A DNA stretch of 64,000 nt from Balaenoptera acutorostrata (Eukaryota > Chordata > Mammalia > Artiodactyla > Balaenopteridae): assembly GCF_949987535.1 (NCBI RefSeq), contig NC_080079.1, positions 57,213,000 to 57,276,999 on the forward strand, written 5' to 3'. How positions within the stretch are numbered: the first letter of the stretch is position 1; the number at the start of each line of letters is the position of its first letter. The translations under genes were made by a program, and so were the position numbers. Under the pieces are notes generated by a model. The model saw nothing but the letters and a program-made list of their open reading frames with translations, was not told where the DNA came from and searched no databases. Of this stretch, positions 1 through 10,955 are shown one piece after another.

Positions 1-310
1 AATCCCTTTTCACGTCCCTGGGAAAGAGTCCAGAAAACCCGTGAAGGTAAAGCGCAAGCAGAGGGAGGCCTGGAGCTGCTTCCCAGGCCGAGGCGAGGGG
101 AGCCCGAGGGCACCACAAGCCATGGGTCCCCACTCTGAGGTGCTGCCCTACGCTTGTAGGACCCTGTGAGGGAGTGCCTTCTTCATGTTTGCACCCTCAG
201 GCCACCACCCCTGCCTCACCTCTGACCAAACTCAATAGTGATAGTCAGGAAGTGCGGACCCGTGGAGGGAAGCCCGGCTGAGGGTTCCAACACACTCAGG
301 CTCAATTTCC
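1..310. other. Unique sequence, nothing recognised
   Basis: GC-rich single-copy-looking DNA. I see no repeat, exon-like frame with splice sites, or conserved-looking block here. Confidence 0.5.
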
Positions 311-430
311 AACTCTGATTCCTCCCAGCTGGTGGCATCAAGGGCCTCCACCCTCTCTGAGGCTCAGTTTCCTCTTCTACAGATGGGCAGTAATCAATCC
401 AGCTCACGTTCAATGACAACACGTGCAAAC
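311..430 (+). repeat. MIR SINE fragment
   Basis: The MIR core and 3' half is recognised by the run CTGAGGCTCAGTTTCCTC followed by TACAGATGGG, in the usual order for the plus strand. The 5' tRNA-like part is not recognisable. Confidence 0.75.
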
Positions 431-960
431 AGGCCTAACACACGCGCTCCGGGAACACTGGTTTCCCTTCACTTCAAGTCCTCATTCCCACTTTCCAGAA
501 ACAAGAGACCATCAACAGCCCATGCTTGAGGCCCTGAAAGGGGACACAGGGCCTTGGGGCTTTGAACCAGTCCCCAGGAGCCCCCAGCCTGCCATCTCCG
601 TCCTGGCTAGCCCCTCTCTCACCCCACTCCCAGCAGCCCCACACTGGGGGCATCAGGGACGACCAGCAGGAGATGACAGCCGCTTCTCAAAAGGAGGAAA
701 ACGCTCTCTTCTCAGCAGCCTTCTTCCCTGCTAAACCCATCCCCACCCTGTCCCTGGCCTGGACGTGCTTATTTACGGTGCGACTGCATTGAGAGGAGGG
801 GTGCGCTGGAGGGATCACTCAGAGTGATTCTGCTTGTTTGCGTGGCTGATGCTGTTCCTGAGTGACGGGCCCTGAGGAGTACGGGGCTGCTGGCTGGGGC
901 CATTCTCACCGGAGGTGCGAGACATCGCTCAAGCGCGGACGCATGTCCCTCTGCGGGCCT
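431..960. other. Unique GC-rich sequence
   Basis: Short overlapping open frames occur on the plus strand (423-734, 562-792), but they share no recognisable domain and look like composition effects. Nothing else is identified. Confidence 0.45.
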
Positions 961-1095
961 GCTAAGTTCCCAGAATAATTACCTATACCCAGTCGCTTCA
1001 CCCAAATGTTTATACAGCTGGGAAAGATAAGAGTGCTGGAGAATAAGATCAGAAACCACAGTTATTGAGAGACTCGTTTGGGAAAGTAGACGGGA
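961..1095. promoter_or_regulatory. Possible conserved non-coding block
   Basis: This repeat-free block is richer in A and T than its flanks. It contains motif-like words: AGATAAG (GATA type), AACCACA (RUNX type) and TGTTTATA (forkhead type). Such words are common by chance. Function is inference only. Confidence 0.25.
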
Positions 1096-1274
1096 AGCTC
1101 CTTTAAGTCAAGTGCTAGGAACGTGGGGTGTGTCTGAGCTACCTACCTCGCCGGTCTAGTGAGAGACGCCCATTATCTGGGGCACACCTTTTCTGAAATC
1201 CTTTCCAGCACCCCCGAGGGGTGCTCCCTTGGTCCTGACACCAGCTTTATCTTACTCCGTTGTCCTTTTTCTTA

Positions 1275-1420
1275 CTTTGGTTTCTGGAATGCTCCTCACT
1301 AGGGCCCCAGCTCTTTCAGGGCCTGTAATTAGGTCAATGTCTGATTCATCTCAATACCCCAAGTGCCAAGCACATGGCCCAAAACAGAGTCAATGGTAAG
1401 TAATGGTTTGTTGAATTAAA
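1275..1420 (+). repeat. L2 LINE 3' end
   Basis: The segment follows the L2 3'-end pattern: AGCTCTTTCAGGGC, GTCTGATTCATCTC, a CCAAGTGCCAAGCACATGG-like stretch and a terminal TTTGTTGAATT. An A-rich tail continues to about 1440. Confidence 0.7.
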
Positions 1421-1699
1421 AAAAAAGAAAAAGGAAAAGAAGCCAGAGAGCCCTGAATGGAATGTTCGACCCCCAGTGCAGCCCACCTAGATTTGTGTGA
1501 ACATCAGCAGGGCAACCAGAGTCCAGAGCCGTGGTGCCTAGGGGCCCTCAGCTTGGTCTCTGCTCAGAAGCAGAGGCAGTTCAGTCCCCCATCGTCCACC
1601 CCATCCCATGGTCACCATGCCTGTCCCATCTGTGTCCACCCAGATTGGAAACACTGACCCTTCCTTGACCTCTAAATAAACACGCCCCCTCACAAGGCA

Positions 1700-1739
1700 T
1701 GTGTGTGTGTGTGTGTGTGTATACGTGTGTGTGTGTGTG
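1700..1739. repeat. (GT)n microsatellite
   Basis: Two GT runs are separated by ATAC, about 40 bp in total. A frame on the opposite strand reads as His-Thr repeats and is an artefact of this tract. Confidence 0.95.
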
Positions 1740-3140
1740 GCTGAGTATCCGCTGGGTGTGAGGTGTGCTGACGACCTCAGATGTTGGTGCTCCTGGGGCG
1801 ACATCCCCTCCGGCTGCCCTTCCCGAGGCTCCTCCCAGCCCCAGGTCCATGTTACCCCTCTCTTCATCCTCAAAGGCTCCACATTTATCTTCTCTCAGAT
1901 CACCAGACTACATATTCTTACAGACCTTCCTCTTCAAACTCAAAAAGCCTCCTCCAGGGACTGGAAAATTCCACCATCATACTCTAAAACATCAAAAATT
2001 AAAAAAAAAAAAGAATTCCCTGAGGACAAAGGATGCCAAGCTTTGAGAAACACCCTGCTGTTTTCTCCTAGGTGAGAATGGAGAAAGGGGAAGAAACACT
2101 TGCACCCTCCCTGGCAAGTCTGTAACCACCAACAGCAAAAAAGGAGGCACCAAGCACCTTCCCAGTACATTGCTCTGCAAGCAATTTTCAATCACTGTCT
2201 TCAGTCTATATAGCATGTTGGAGCCAAGCCCTGGTGTAGGAGTTGACCTTTGAATGGTTGTCAGCGGCAGAAGAGCCCAGAGCTCACCTGATTGGGTCAG
2301 GGATTGCAAGATCACTGTGTCACGAAAGAGGAATCCCTTCCAATGGGCACCCACCATCAGTATTATTCATAGAACTTTCTAGACCTATTACTCGAACAAC
2401 TTTGTGTTATGATAACAGACTTCTTGGCTTGAACTTGAACAAGTATGATTCCTTGGGAAGAAGTGAGAGAGCAGCCACCGGGTATGTTCGGCGGTGGCTG
2501 ATAGACACTGCAGCTGCATTCAGTCTGGTTAGCTCATAAAAAGAGGAACCGCCTGTCTCCTCTCTTGGGCACGCAGGAAGTCCGCCAGCTCTGCTGCTGC
2601 TGGGCCCCTCATAGAGCCTGTGTTCTCCCTGGACCAGAAGCAGCTGCCCTGCAATTCCAGCCGAGGCCCTGCTGCCTCTGCAGGCCCCGCAGGATGCATG
2701 GGATCGGGCGCGCCCTGGCCTCCTCCCCGCACCCTTTGTGCCAAGGGGTGGTGGGAGGGAACAGGGAAGCACGTGTGTTTCACTCAAACACTTGGGCATG
2801 GCCGTGTTTTGGCTCCACCTGAAGAGAACCAGACAGAAGTACGTGACCAAGTTTATAACTTGGTGACAACGCAACCCTTGGCCAAGGGTCAGAGCTTCAG
2901 GGTTGCAGGTGCTGAATGAGATGGACAGGGAGAGCCGGGCCAGGCCAGACAGCAGAGCCTCAGAGGGCCCAGGACACACGGAGCAGGAGGGCAGAGGTGG
3001 AAGAAAGGGCAGGAGGAGAAAGGTGTGACTCCCATGAGCACCGCAGGGAGTGTGGACCCTGCCCCCGGGCTCCACTGTGCAGCGGGGAGAAAGGCCAGGA
3101 CACCGTGCTGTGCAGGACAGCAAACAGGACGGGGTGTCAG
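1740..3140. other. Unique sequence, no gene recognised
   Basis: The largest open frame of the window (272 codons, minus strand, 3225-2407) runs through here. It continues into the MIR at 3145-3240, has no domain I recognise and overlaps open frames in the other direction, so I do not call it a gene. An A-tract lies at 1999-2012. Confidence 0.5.
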
Positions 3141-3144
3141 GGGA

Positions 3145-3240
3145 CTCTGGTCTCTGCTCTTTGGCTGATTCGTCCTGGGATCTTTGGTAAGTCACTTGCC
3201 CTCTCTGAGCCTCAGTTTCCCCCATCTATGATAAGCTCTT
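3145..3240 (+). repeat. MIR SINE fragment
   Basis: The MIR core is visible as GTAAGTCACTTGCCCTCT, then GAGCCTCAGTTTCC and CATCTATGATAAG. Confidence 0.85.
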
Positions 3241-4025
3241 AGGAATCTTTAGGAGTCCTTCTGCTGTCCTGAAAAGGAAGGAAGGAAGCAGAAAGGGGAA
3301 GCAGGTTGTGAGGAGCCGGGAGCCTCACACCAGCACACCTTGCCTTCTCCTCTGACCTTTGCTACAGCTGGCAGCCAACAGGAAGGGCCCCTGCAAGTGT
3401 CCTATCACCCAGAGCCCCTCGCCAGGGCTCACAGAGCTGTGAACGCTGGCAATGGACAGTCAGGCAGAAGAGTGAGGGGCATGCCGGCAGACAGATGGCC
3501 TCACAAGATGAGCAGCTCAAGCAGACGACCATGCCCACCCCCAAGCCCCAAGCTCCCCCCAGGGAAACCCAGGTCCTGCTTGATAACCTGGGGAGTGGGA
3601 TCCTCTGCCTGTTCCTGGCTAACCTGGTTGTAGCAGCCCCCCTGCTAGGGAGCGTCAGATAATTCAGAGCCCCTTTCTCCTGAGCAGCAGAGCGCACAGC
3701 CTGCAGAGCCACGAGGACAGAGCCAGGATCCTTCCCGGAGAGCCCAGCTTCAGCCCTCACATTCAGCCCGCCCATGGAGGGGTCGCTGCTCAGTGCCTTG
3801 GGAGGATTCAGGCCTGCTGAAGGCAGGAAGCCAGGATAAAAACACAGCAGAGAAGAACCCACATCTGCCCCCTTTGAGCAAGAAGCTCAGCCTTCTAACC
3901 AGGGTCTCCTTCCCAGCCTCCTTCTAGGACAGGGAGGAGGACGTGGCACGGGAACGCACCCACAGGGGGCCTTTGGGACAATGCCTTGCTGACTCAGAGC
4001 TGTTTGCACATCAGCCCGAATTCAC
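3241..4025. other. Unique sequence, nothing recognised
   Basis: GC-rich DNA with short spurious frames on both strands. A small GGAA-rich patch at about 3275-3305 is the only low-complexity feature. Confidence 0.45.
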
Positions 4026-4029
4026 CCCT

Positions 4030-4250
4030 CCTTTCCTCAATATTTAAGTCCTATTCACCCTTTAGGTCAATGTCGTACCTCCTCCAGGAAGCCTTCCCGG
4101 CCTACACTAGCTCACAGGAGTGTCGCTCACACTCATCATACTCCTGTTAATCTTGCGCTTAATTTTTCTCCTATCATCTTACGCTTGCTCCATTTTTCTC
4201 TGCACCTAACATGGGCTATAGCCCAATACTAATTATAGTCCACTGCAGAA
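4030..4250 (+). repeat. L2 LINE 3' region
   Basis: The diagnostic L2 stretch TCCTCCAGGAAGCCTTCCC is present. It is followed by a degraded region with the usual L2 pattern (TAATTTTTCTCC, TCTGCACCTAAC). Confidence 0.75.
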
Positions 4251-4289
4251 GGGGCGCATTGGAAGCCACCAACATTTAAGAAGTACCCC

Positions 4290-4450
4290 CTGTTTTCTTC
4301 ACGTTAGCAAAGGCTCACGATTGGCCATTTGTAGTCTGATGTCTTCATTTTACAGATGGGGAAACTGAGGCTCAAAGAGAGGACGTGCTCTACCTGAGGT
4401 CACATAGTGAGTCAGTGGTGGGGCTGGCCCTGGAATCCATATCACTGTAA
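4290..4450 (-). repeat. MIR SINE
   Basis: The reverse MIR is clear: TTTTACAGATGGGGAAACTG, GAGGCTCAAAGAGAGG, GAGGTCACATAGTGAGTCAG, then GGGGCTGGCCCTGGAATCC. This is one of the better preserved MIRs in the window. Confidence 0.9.
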
Positions 4451-4632
4451 CTTCAATCTCACAGCTAATCCTGAGTCTTTTCTGGAACCTCCTTGACGGA
4501 TGGTCTTCCTCTGCATGGATGCCTCTAGTTCCTGGGAGCTCAGCCCTACATTTCTTCTACCCAGAAAAAAATCTGTTTCACTGTAACCCCTCCCATTGAT
4601 CCACTTTTGCCACTCATTCATTTGTTTGATCT

Positions 4633-4700
4633 CTCATTCATTCATTCATTCATTCAAACACTTCTTGATCACTTGCCTTGTGCCAGGTGAGTTAAACAAG
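4633..4700. repeat. (ATTC)n plus old LINE 3' fragment
   Basis: An ATTC tract at 4635-4656 leads into a sequence of the type found at old LINE 3' ends (ACTTCTTGATCACTTGCCTT, GTGCCAGGTGAG). Confidence 0.55.
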
Positions 4701-4754
4701 TGTGACTTTCCTCTCAGAGCAGGGACAGCTGCATAGAGCATTAAATGCTTGGTG

Positions 4755-4870
4755 TGAAACTCTGAGTTCCAGGAGGGTGGGGACCACTTCTGTGTTCTCT
4801 TCAGGGCCAACCACAGTGAGTAGCACTGCAAAGGTGCCAATAAGTATTTAAGGAATACAAAAGAAAGAGT
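4755..4870 (+). repeat. L2 LINE 3' end
   Basis: The L2 tail pattern is visible: GAGTTCCAGGAGGGTGGGGA, CCACTTCTGTGTTCTC, then GTGCCAATAAGTATTTAAGG. It sits inside the older LINE-like repeat around it. Confidence 0.65.
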
Positions 4871-5365
4871 GGATGACACTGATATGAAACAGGGAAAGGA
4901 TTGTTCAGGATATGACGGTAACAGAGAGAGCAGCTAGTTCTGCTTGGGTTGCGGGGAGGAACAGTCAAGGTGGGCTTTGAATTAGGCCAGAGAAAGGATG
5001 GGGTTTCAGCAGACAGGGGAGGTGAGGAGGGTCCACCTCTGTACAACACCACAAAGAACAGACTACATCCAGCCCCACTAAACCTTCTTGTGGAGCCATC
5101 ATAGGGCAGGAAGGGGGAGTAGGAGGAACTGAGGCAAGTAGGGACAGCTGGACCATGAAGGGCCTTGAACCCTAAGCTAAGGGACCTGGACTTGGCCCTG
5201 AGGCAGCGGAGGTTTCTCCGGGGTGAGTGCCAGCATCACAGCAGTGCTTTGGAAAGATCACTCTAGTGACTAACAGTGGACGGAATGAATCCGCCAGCTC
5301 ACGTGGGGACCCGTTGGGAAGCCGGTGCAATTGTCCAGGTGAGAGATGATTACAGGGCGGCCAAA
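4870..5365 (+). repeat. Old L1M-type LINE 3' relic
   Basis: The text matches a very common mammalian relic: CATGAAGGGCCTTG, GGAAAGATCACTCTAGTGAC, GTCCAGGTGAGAGATGATTA. Other copies lie near 11.8, 31.7, 42.2, 54.5 and 56.8 kb. I believe it is an L1M-type 3' end, but the exact family needs a library search. Confidence 0.6.
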
Positions 5366-5674
5366 AGACCAATCATTTCCCAGTTGAATGGTAATCGGGC
5401 ATTCCAAACACAATCCTAGGGGCATCAGTGTCCCCCGCCATAATTTCCTCCCTGCGATTCTGGCTCGCCCTGCGTGAGCAGCTTAAGCAGCTTACAGCTA
5501 ATCCTCTGTCGGCCCCCACGCCCTCCTCGCCACACCGCCACGGTCAACCCCTTGGTGGGTAGAGCTGTGGTTCTGCATGAGGACTCTGAGATCTCCTTTC
5601 TCGTCCCTTCTCTGGGCCACCATCAGGCCCCCGAGCTTTCTCAACACCAAGATGGCCTCCATGGCTCTCAGGCC

Positions 5675-6005
5675 CAAATTGATTAATCATCACTTTATTT
5701 CAGCTATCAGCTCTGCTGCAATTGGCATATTTATTCCTAATCAGCTCTTAAAAACGGCATCATTCAAAGGTGCTTAACCACATTACTTAATTCTCAGCCT
5801 GTATTGCTATTGATTTCAAATATTCTCCTCAAGATATGGCTCATCATTCAATGCAGAAGTCTGTTTATATAATAATCTTATCTGGTTACTAAAATCTGTG
5901 AAATCTCTTCAATTGCCTCTAATGCAAGATCGGAGGCTGGTTGCTAAATGAGTCAATCTAACTTTAATTTGGTTTATTTACAGTACATGTTTTAATGCTC
6001 CGCAT
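5675..6005. promoter_or_regulatory. Candidate conserved non-coding element
   Basis: A repeat-free, AT-rich block of about 330 bp follows GC-rich DNA abruptly. It contains the palindrome TTGATTAATCA (homeodomain type; GATTAATC fits paired or bicoid-class dimers), AATTGGCATATTTATTCCTA and several TAAT cores. Low substitution load in CpG-poor, AT-rich DNA of this kind is typical of developmental enhancers. Conservation cannot be tested from one sequence. Confidence 0.4.
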
Positions 6006-6204
6006 TCCCGTCTTTTGCAGCGACACTGCAAATAAAGGCAAATATAGGCAGAGAGAGAGGTCTGTGCTTTTCTCAGTCTGCGGGACTCGAGGCAGCCTGA
6101 CTGAGCGCCCTGAAACGGAGCTCTCCGACTCTGCCAGCCAGTAGAGAACCTGCAGTGGTCTTCAAATGCCAACAGCAGCAGTGCACAGGAGGGCACTCAC
6201 CTGA

Positions 6205-6335
6205 TGGGGCTCAAGTCCCTGCTCTTGATCACTAAAGATCAGCAGGTTGGCTGACATCACGGAGCTTCAGTGTCCCATCTGTGAAATGGGGATAATGTGA
6301 CATGCTTCCAGGTATCCTGGAATGGTCCTGGGAGG
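6205..6335 (+). repeat. MIR SINE
   Basis: MIR core words are present: CTTCAGTGTCCCATCTGTG, AAATGGGGATAATGTGACAT. Confidence 0.8.
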
Positions 6336-7000
6336 ACCATCCGAGGCTATAAAGTTAAGATGCATGTGGTAGGTATTCCGTACGTAAGATTTCCCGGCTC
6401 CTGCACCAGTCTCCTGTCCCTGTGCATCAGCCCCCTCCCCGTGTTGGTTTGCTCCTGGACCAAACAGCCAAACAGCCGCCCCACCCGCTCTGTGTCACAG
6501 CACTTCTCCCTCCTCCCTTTGCTTCGTACCCACTGCTGGGGGACAACTGCTTTCTGTGTCTCTTTGATGAAATGCTAAGGGAGAAAATGCGATTGAGCCC
6601 TTGTGTCACTAGTTGCCGGCAGCCTGATCCCTGGTCCGGGCACCTGTGGCCGAGGAGCAGCAGCCAGGATCAGTGGTAGAGGACCTGGCCGTGCCTCCTC
6701 TGCAGAGCCTGGAATACGCCAGATGCTGGGCTGTGCAACTTTAGGCCCCCCTCACCTTGCTACAGAGACACGCGCACAAGCAAATCAAATGACACAGCAT
6801 GGCGAGGTGATGTTCTCGGGCTGCAGGAGGAGGCGTGGGATGTTAAATGAACCCAACACTCTTTTCTGGTTTTCTGCCTGCTAAAGATGTGAGAGGAATG
6901 GGAGCCCCGGGCCATCCCCAGGCCTCTCCTTTGCTGAGACAGAGCTCAGGGGCCCCCTGCCTGCAGCAGGCGGTTCCCATCTTGCCCCAGGATGCGGCAG
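6336..7000. other. Unique sequence, nothing recognised
   Basis: GC-rich DNA without a recognisable repeat, motif cluster or credible exon. Confidence 0.45.
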
Positions 7001-7004
7001 CTTT

Positions 7005-7260
7005 CTCTTGGTCAGGTGTGAAAGCTGCCATTTCATGCTCATCTTCCCCAATTAACAACAGCTGGTCCCCTATAAAACCAACTGGTGAGATGGTTTGTTA
7101 TTGGAAGACAATGCAACATCATTAGGCATTAATGGCTCCAGCCTCGTTTCCTGGCCCAAGTTCCCAGGGTTAATGTGGCGAGATGTCGGGCCTCACCCTG
7201 CAGAGCTACTCACTGCAATTTGCAAGCACCTTCTTCAAGCTTCATTTTCTGAATCAGGGA
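7005..7260. promoter_or_regulatory. Possible conserved non-coding block
   Basis: A repeat-free block with well-defined words: CCAATTAACAACAGCTGG (homeodomain core followed by an E-box), CCCTATAAAACC (TATA-like) and CATCATTAGGCATTAATGG. It may be an enhancer or an old promoter. There is no transcript evidence. Confidence 0.3.
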
Positions 7261-7680
7261 CTAGGAGATGGAGGGAAAGTGGAGGAGGGTCTGATTTCCT
7301 GGAAGGGAAATTGTTCAGGAAGCGGTGAATATATCACTTAGAAGAAAGAGACCCTCGGTGCTTCTGGCTTGAAAGTTAAGAGGGGAATCATGGACTGTGT
7401 TCAGACAAGACCCCTTTCACTGGCAATTTAAAGGCTTGACTGGGAGAGACAATCTTGGGCAGGCCGGGACCTAGAAATCACGCATAGTGAATAACTTCAC
7501 TACATTTAATGCAAACTGGCCTCCTATTGTGGAAATGTCATCACAGGTTTGTGCATTTCCTGTGACTTAAAACCAAAGCCTTAGTCTACATATTCCCCTC
7601 GATCTTACTAAGAGTGACCAATATGGTTCCACAAGGAAATCTCCCTTTCAGTAAGCAAATCACAAATCTCCACAATATTC
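7261..7680. other. Unique AT-rich sequence
   Basis: No repeat family recognised. It contains the interlocked inverted repeats at 7531-7565, which are listed among the findings. Confidence 0.4.
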
Positions 7681-7752
7681 AATCATTCATTCACTCAGCA
7701 AACATTAAGTGACCATTTATTTTATCTATCTATCTATCTATCTATCTATCTT
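7681..7752. repeat. Old LINE fragment ending in (TCTA)n
   Basis: ATTCATTCACTCAGCAAACA and its continuation resemble an old LINE 3' end. A TCTA tetranucleotide tract follows at 7723-7752, with about seven uninterrupted units. Confidence 0.8.
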
Positions 7753-7844
7753 CTAGGCTCTACTGACAAAAACACCTGCCACTCCCAACAAATGCAGTTT
7801 GACCAGATGCATCTCATGGATTTTTGTTAAAAGAAAAAATTTCT

Positions 7845-7900
7845 ATTTTTCCTTCACTCCTTCCTTTCTTCCTTTTCTTCTTTCCTCCTTCCTTCCACAA
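7845..7900. repeat. Pyrimidine-rich (CCTT)n-like tract
   Basis: About 55 bp of interrupted CCTT and TTCT units on the plus strand, with almost no purines. Confidence 0.85.
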
Positions 7901-8800
7901 AAGGATCATACTTAAACAATCATACTTAATGTAGACTTAAGATCTGGTTTCTGTGCTAAAGGACCAAGGAACGTATATGCTCACAGTAACAACATGGCAC
8001 CCCCCCACCAAGAGGAAGCCCAAAGCCCAGTCAAGGAGCCCTTGGTGCTGCCAGCAACCAGCTGTTCCAGCATGAGGTCTGGACAGGAGCCTTGGGGGTG
8101 AGCCAACAATGGCGGGTCAGAGCCTTGGGCTGAGTTCATACGTCTCATTCCATCTATGTCTGTCCCCCGACCCCCCGTTGTCCACCCTTGATGTTCAGAC
8201 AAAAGGATCGTATCTCAACTCCGCTGAGGGAAACCAGCAAGTAGATGTGGAATCCATCCGCAGACAGCGCTTAATTTGGAGAGGAGCATCCCTAGAGCCA
8301 TCCTGGTGTGGCAACACCATTCCACCCCAAAGAGAAGATAAAACCTGGGGAACCACACCAAGAGCCACTGGATGCACCTCCTGGAAAGTGCATGGAGTGA
8401 AGTCTCAGCCCATCAGGGTTTTGTGTTAACAAAGGAGGACGACCGTGCTCATACACCCTGGATAAGGATTAGATTAAAAGGACTCACTCTCTGTTCCACT
8501 CGTTCGGCACTTAATCACCTAGTGCCCTGAGCACTCACTTTCATTTCCATGTCGTTTTCGAATTTTTCCTGGGAAGAAGTCTTAACCTCTGTATATGTGC
8601 TCCCAGAGGAAAGAAATAGAGACCTATCTACATTCGCTTTCTTTTGAAACCAAAATTAGGGCATAAATTCTGGCAAAGGATTATTGCACCCCTTCTGGGA
8701 ATTCCCTTGCTGAGAAACAATCTGGAAAATTCAGTAGTATAAATACCGAAATTTGGGGTATTTGGGAAAGTCGAGTGACTTAATGGAGACTTGGGACATC
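7901..8800. other. Unique sequence, nothing recognised
   Basis: Mixed-composition DNA. Short frames on both strands overlap each other (8109-8429 plus, 8377-8195 minus) and are taken as chance. Confidence 0.45.
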
Positions 8801-8804
8801 TTCC

Positions 8805-9035
8805 CAGCTTTACTACTTGAGAACTTACTGTGTGACCACGGGCAAGCATCCCCCCATCTCTGGTCAGAGTTCCTGTCTGAAGGTGCACTGTTCTGGACAC
8901 TAGAAGGTAGATGGTTGCCAGAGTCATAATTCACCGCCCCTCTCCACCTCCAGCATCTCACACATGAGCCCAAGTCCAGCAGAGAGCTGGGCACCCAGAG
9001 TCCCTCAGCAAGGAAGTCTTGAATGAATGAAAAAC
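8805..9035 (+). repeat. MIR-like fragment with LINE-like tail
   Basis: TACTGTGTGACCACGGGCAA and CCCCATCTCTGG fit the MIR middle region. A tail ending TCTTGAATGAATGAAA fits an L2 3' end. Both assignments are tentative. Confidence 0.45.
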
Positions 9036-9224
9036 ATTTTACAAGGGGGAGACATGCTCCAAGTGGGCTACCCCCAAGTTCTTTGCAGTAGGACTTTTGG
9101 AAAATCTCTCTAGATGCGGCTTCATCTGGATGCTGATTTCCTGCAAACCAGCTGACCTGTATTTACAGGATCCACCTTTGTTTTGGAAAATATCCAAATG
9201 TCCACTTAACTGGGCTGGAAGCCA

Positions 9225-9375
9225 GCATAATCTTCCTATATTGTTTGTAACCACGAGATTAATGGCGGGCCTTGCTCTGAACCTTCTGGTTACATCATTC
9301 ACCTGGGGCTGTCTCTTCAATGCAGATAACAATGATGGATTGGTCGTCACTGCGGCCATCCTCCTGCTGTTTTAG
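9225..9375. promoter_or_regulatory. Possible conserved non-coding block
   Basis: A repeat-free block with GAGATTAATGG, GCAGATAACAATGATGG (overlapping GATA-like and SOX-like words) and GGTTACATCATTCACC. Candidate regulatory sequence only. Confidence 0.25.
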
Positions 9376-9408
9376 GAGCCTCAGCCTCTGCAGGGAGGCA
9401 GTGTGGGC

Positions 9409-9510
9409 ATCACTTTGGAGATAGACTGGGATGAGTGCCAAGATGAGTTCCAAACCCTCATCACTTTGGAGATAGATTGAGATGAGCGCCAAGATGAGTT
9501 CCAAACCCTC
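9409..9510. repeat. 51-bp tandem duplication
   Basis: Copy 1 (9409-9459) and copy 2 (9460-9510) are each 51 bp and differ at three positions, all transitions. The second copy runs straight into the (CT)n tract. Confidence 0.95.
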
Positions 9511-9515
9511 AATCC

Positions 9516-9518
<3 letters not shown>

Positions 9519-9551
<33 letters not shown>
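9519..9551. repeat. (CT)n microsatellite
   Basis: About 16 uninterrupted CT units. The opposite strand reads as alternating Arg-Glu. Confidence 0.95.
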
Positions 9552-9553
<2 letters not shown>

Positions 9554-9690
9554 CACCAGCTGTATGATCTTGGGCGAGTCATCTAATCTCTCTGAAACCT
9601 TAGTTTTCCTCATACATAAAGGTCATATCACTTACTTCACACAGTTATGGTGAGGACTAAACAAAAGAAGTATTCCATAAATGCTGGTGT
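9552..9690 (+). repeat. MIR SINE
   Basis: CTGTATGATCTTGGGCGAGT, CATCTAATCTCTCTG, then GGTGAGGACTAAAC and CATAAATGCTGGTGTT match the MIR core and tail in order. Confidence 0.9.
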
Positions 9691-9794
9691 TCTGTCCATT
9701 GATATTCACATTCACTCACACATATTTCTGCTACCAATGGAAAGACAGTCCAGCAGTTCATTTGATGTTAAAATAGGAAGTGAGTTACAACTCA

Positions 9795-10672
9795 ACAACA
9801 ACAACAAAACCAAACCCATTACAGAACAGGAAAAGGACTTGAATAGACATTTCTGCAAAGAAGATATACAAATGGACTTCACTAATCTTTAGGGAAATGC
9901 AAATCGAAACCCCAATGAGATACCACTTCACACCCATTAGGTAGTGAAAAACAAAACAAAACAGAAATAATAGTGTTGGTGAGGATGTGGAAAGACGGGA
10001 ACACTTGTGGGCTGCTTATGGGAATGTAAAATGGTGCAGCTGCTTTGAATATGGTGGTTCCTCAAAAAACATTAAACAGAATTACCACATGATCCAGCAA
10101 GTCCATTTATGGTTATATATCCAAAATAAGTAAAAGCAGAGATTCTAATAGCTATTCATACATCTATGTTCACAGCAGCACTATTAAAAATAGCTAAAAG
10201 GTAGAAATAACCCAAGTGTCCATTGACAGATGAATGGATAAACAAAAGGTAGTACACACATACACTGGCATATTATTCAGTCTTTATAAAAAAAGAAAGT
10301 CCTGACACATGCTATAACAGGGATAAAACTTAAAGACATTATGCTAAGTGAAATAAACCAGTAAGAAAAGGACAAATACTGTATGATTCCACTCATATGA
10401 AGTATTTAGAGAAGTCCAATTCATAAAGATAGGAAGTGGAGCAGTGACTGCCAGGGGTTGGGGGAGGGGAGAAACAGGGTATTAAGCGTTTAATGGGGAC
10501 AGAGTTTCAGTTTAGGAAGATGAAGAAGTTCTGGAGGTGGATGGTGGTGACGGTTGTACAACAATGTGAATGCACTTAATGCCACTGAACTGGGCACTTG
10601 AAAATAATCAAAATGGTGAGTTTTATGTTATAAATATTTTACTATACTAAAAAATTCTAAAAAAATAGGACA
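9795..10672 (+). mobile_element. L1 LINE 3' end, old, 5'-truncated
   Basis: Sense-strand L1 sequence covers the end of ORF2 and the 3' UTR. Recognisable stretches are AAAGGACTTGAATAGACATT, GATACCACTTCACACCCATT, GGATGTGGAAAGACGGGAAC and CTGGCATATTATTCAG, then the 3'-UTR portion CTGAACTGGGCACTTGAAAA. It is heavily mutated with many stops. No clean poly-A tail or target-site duplication is visible. Confidence 0.9.
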
Positions 10673-10829
10673 TGAGTTATGATATTATTTCTAACAGAGA
10701 AATCAAGTTCCTCCAGGGTTTTAATTTCCAAAGGGACTTCAACATTCCCCGAATTATCTTTATTCTCTATGATGATGATGATTAGTGGTGATGATCTTAA
10801 CCATAACTATTTTAGTTTTTTGAACCACC

Positions 10830-10955
10830 GGATATGATCTCATTTCCTGCTCATAGCGGAAACACCCTTATTTTAATAGATCAAGAAATCAAGGCTCCCA
10901 AAGGGCTCACTCCAAGGTGAGGACCCCAAGGTCACCCTGCTGTTTGCTTGGTGCA
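10830..10955 (-). repeat. MIR SINE fragment
   Basis: A degraded reverse MIR: AATCAAGGCTCCCAAAGGGC followed by AAGGTCACCCTGCTG. Confidence 0.6.

Noticed and set aside
2407..3225. A 272-codon open frame on the minus strand, the longest in the window.
   Set aside because: It starts inside a MIR, is opposed by open frames on the plus strand, has no recognisable domain and lacks a plausible splice or promoter context.
7050..7085. TATA-like CCCTATAAAACC as a promoter.
   Set aside because: No transcript, CpG-rich start region or downstream exon can be seen. It was kept only as part of a possible CNE.
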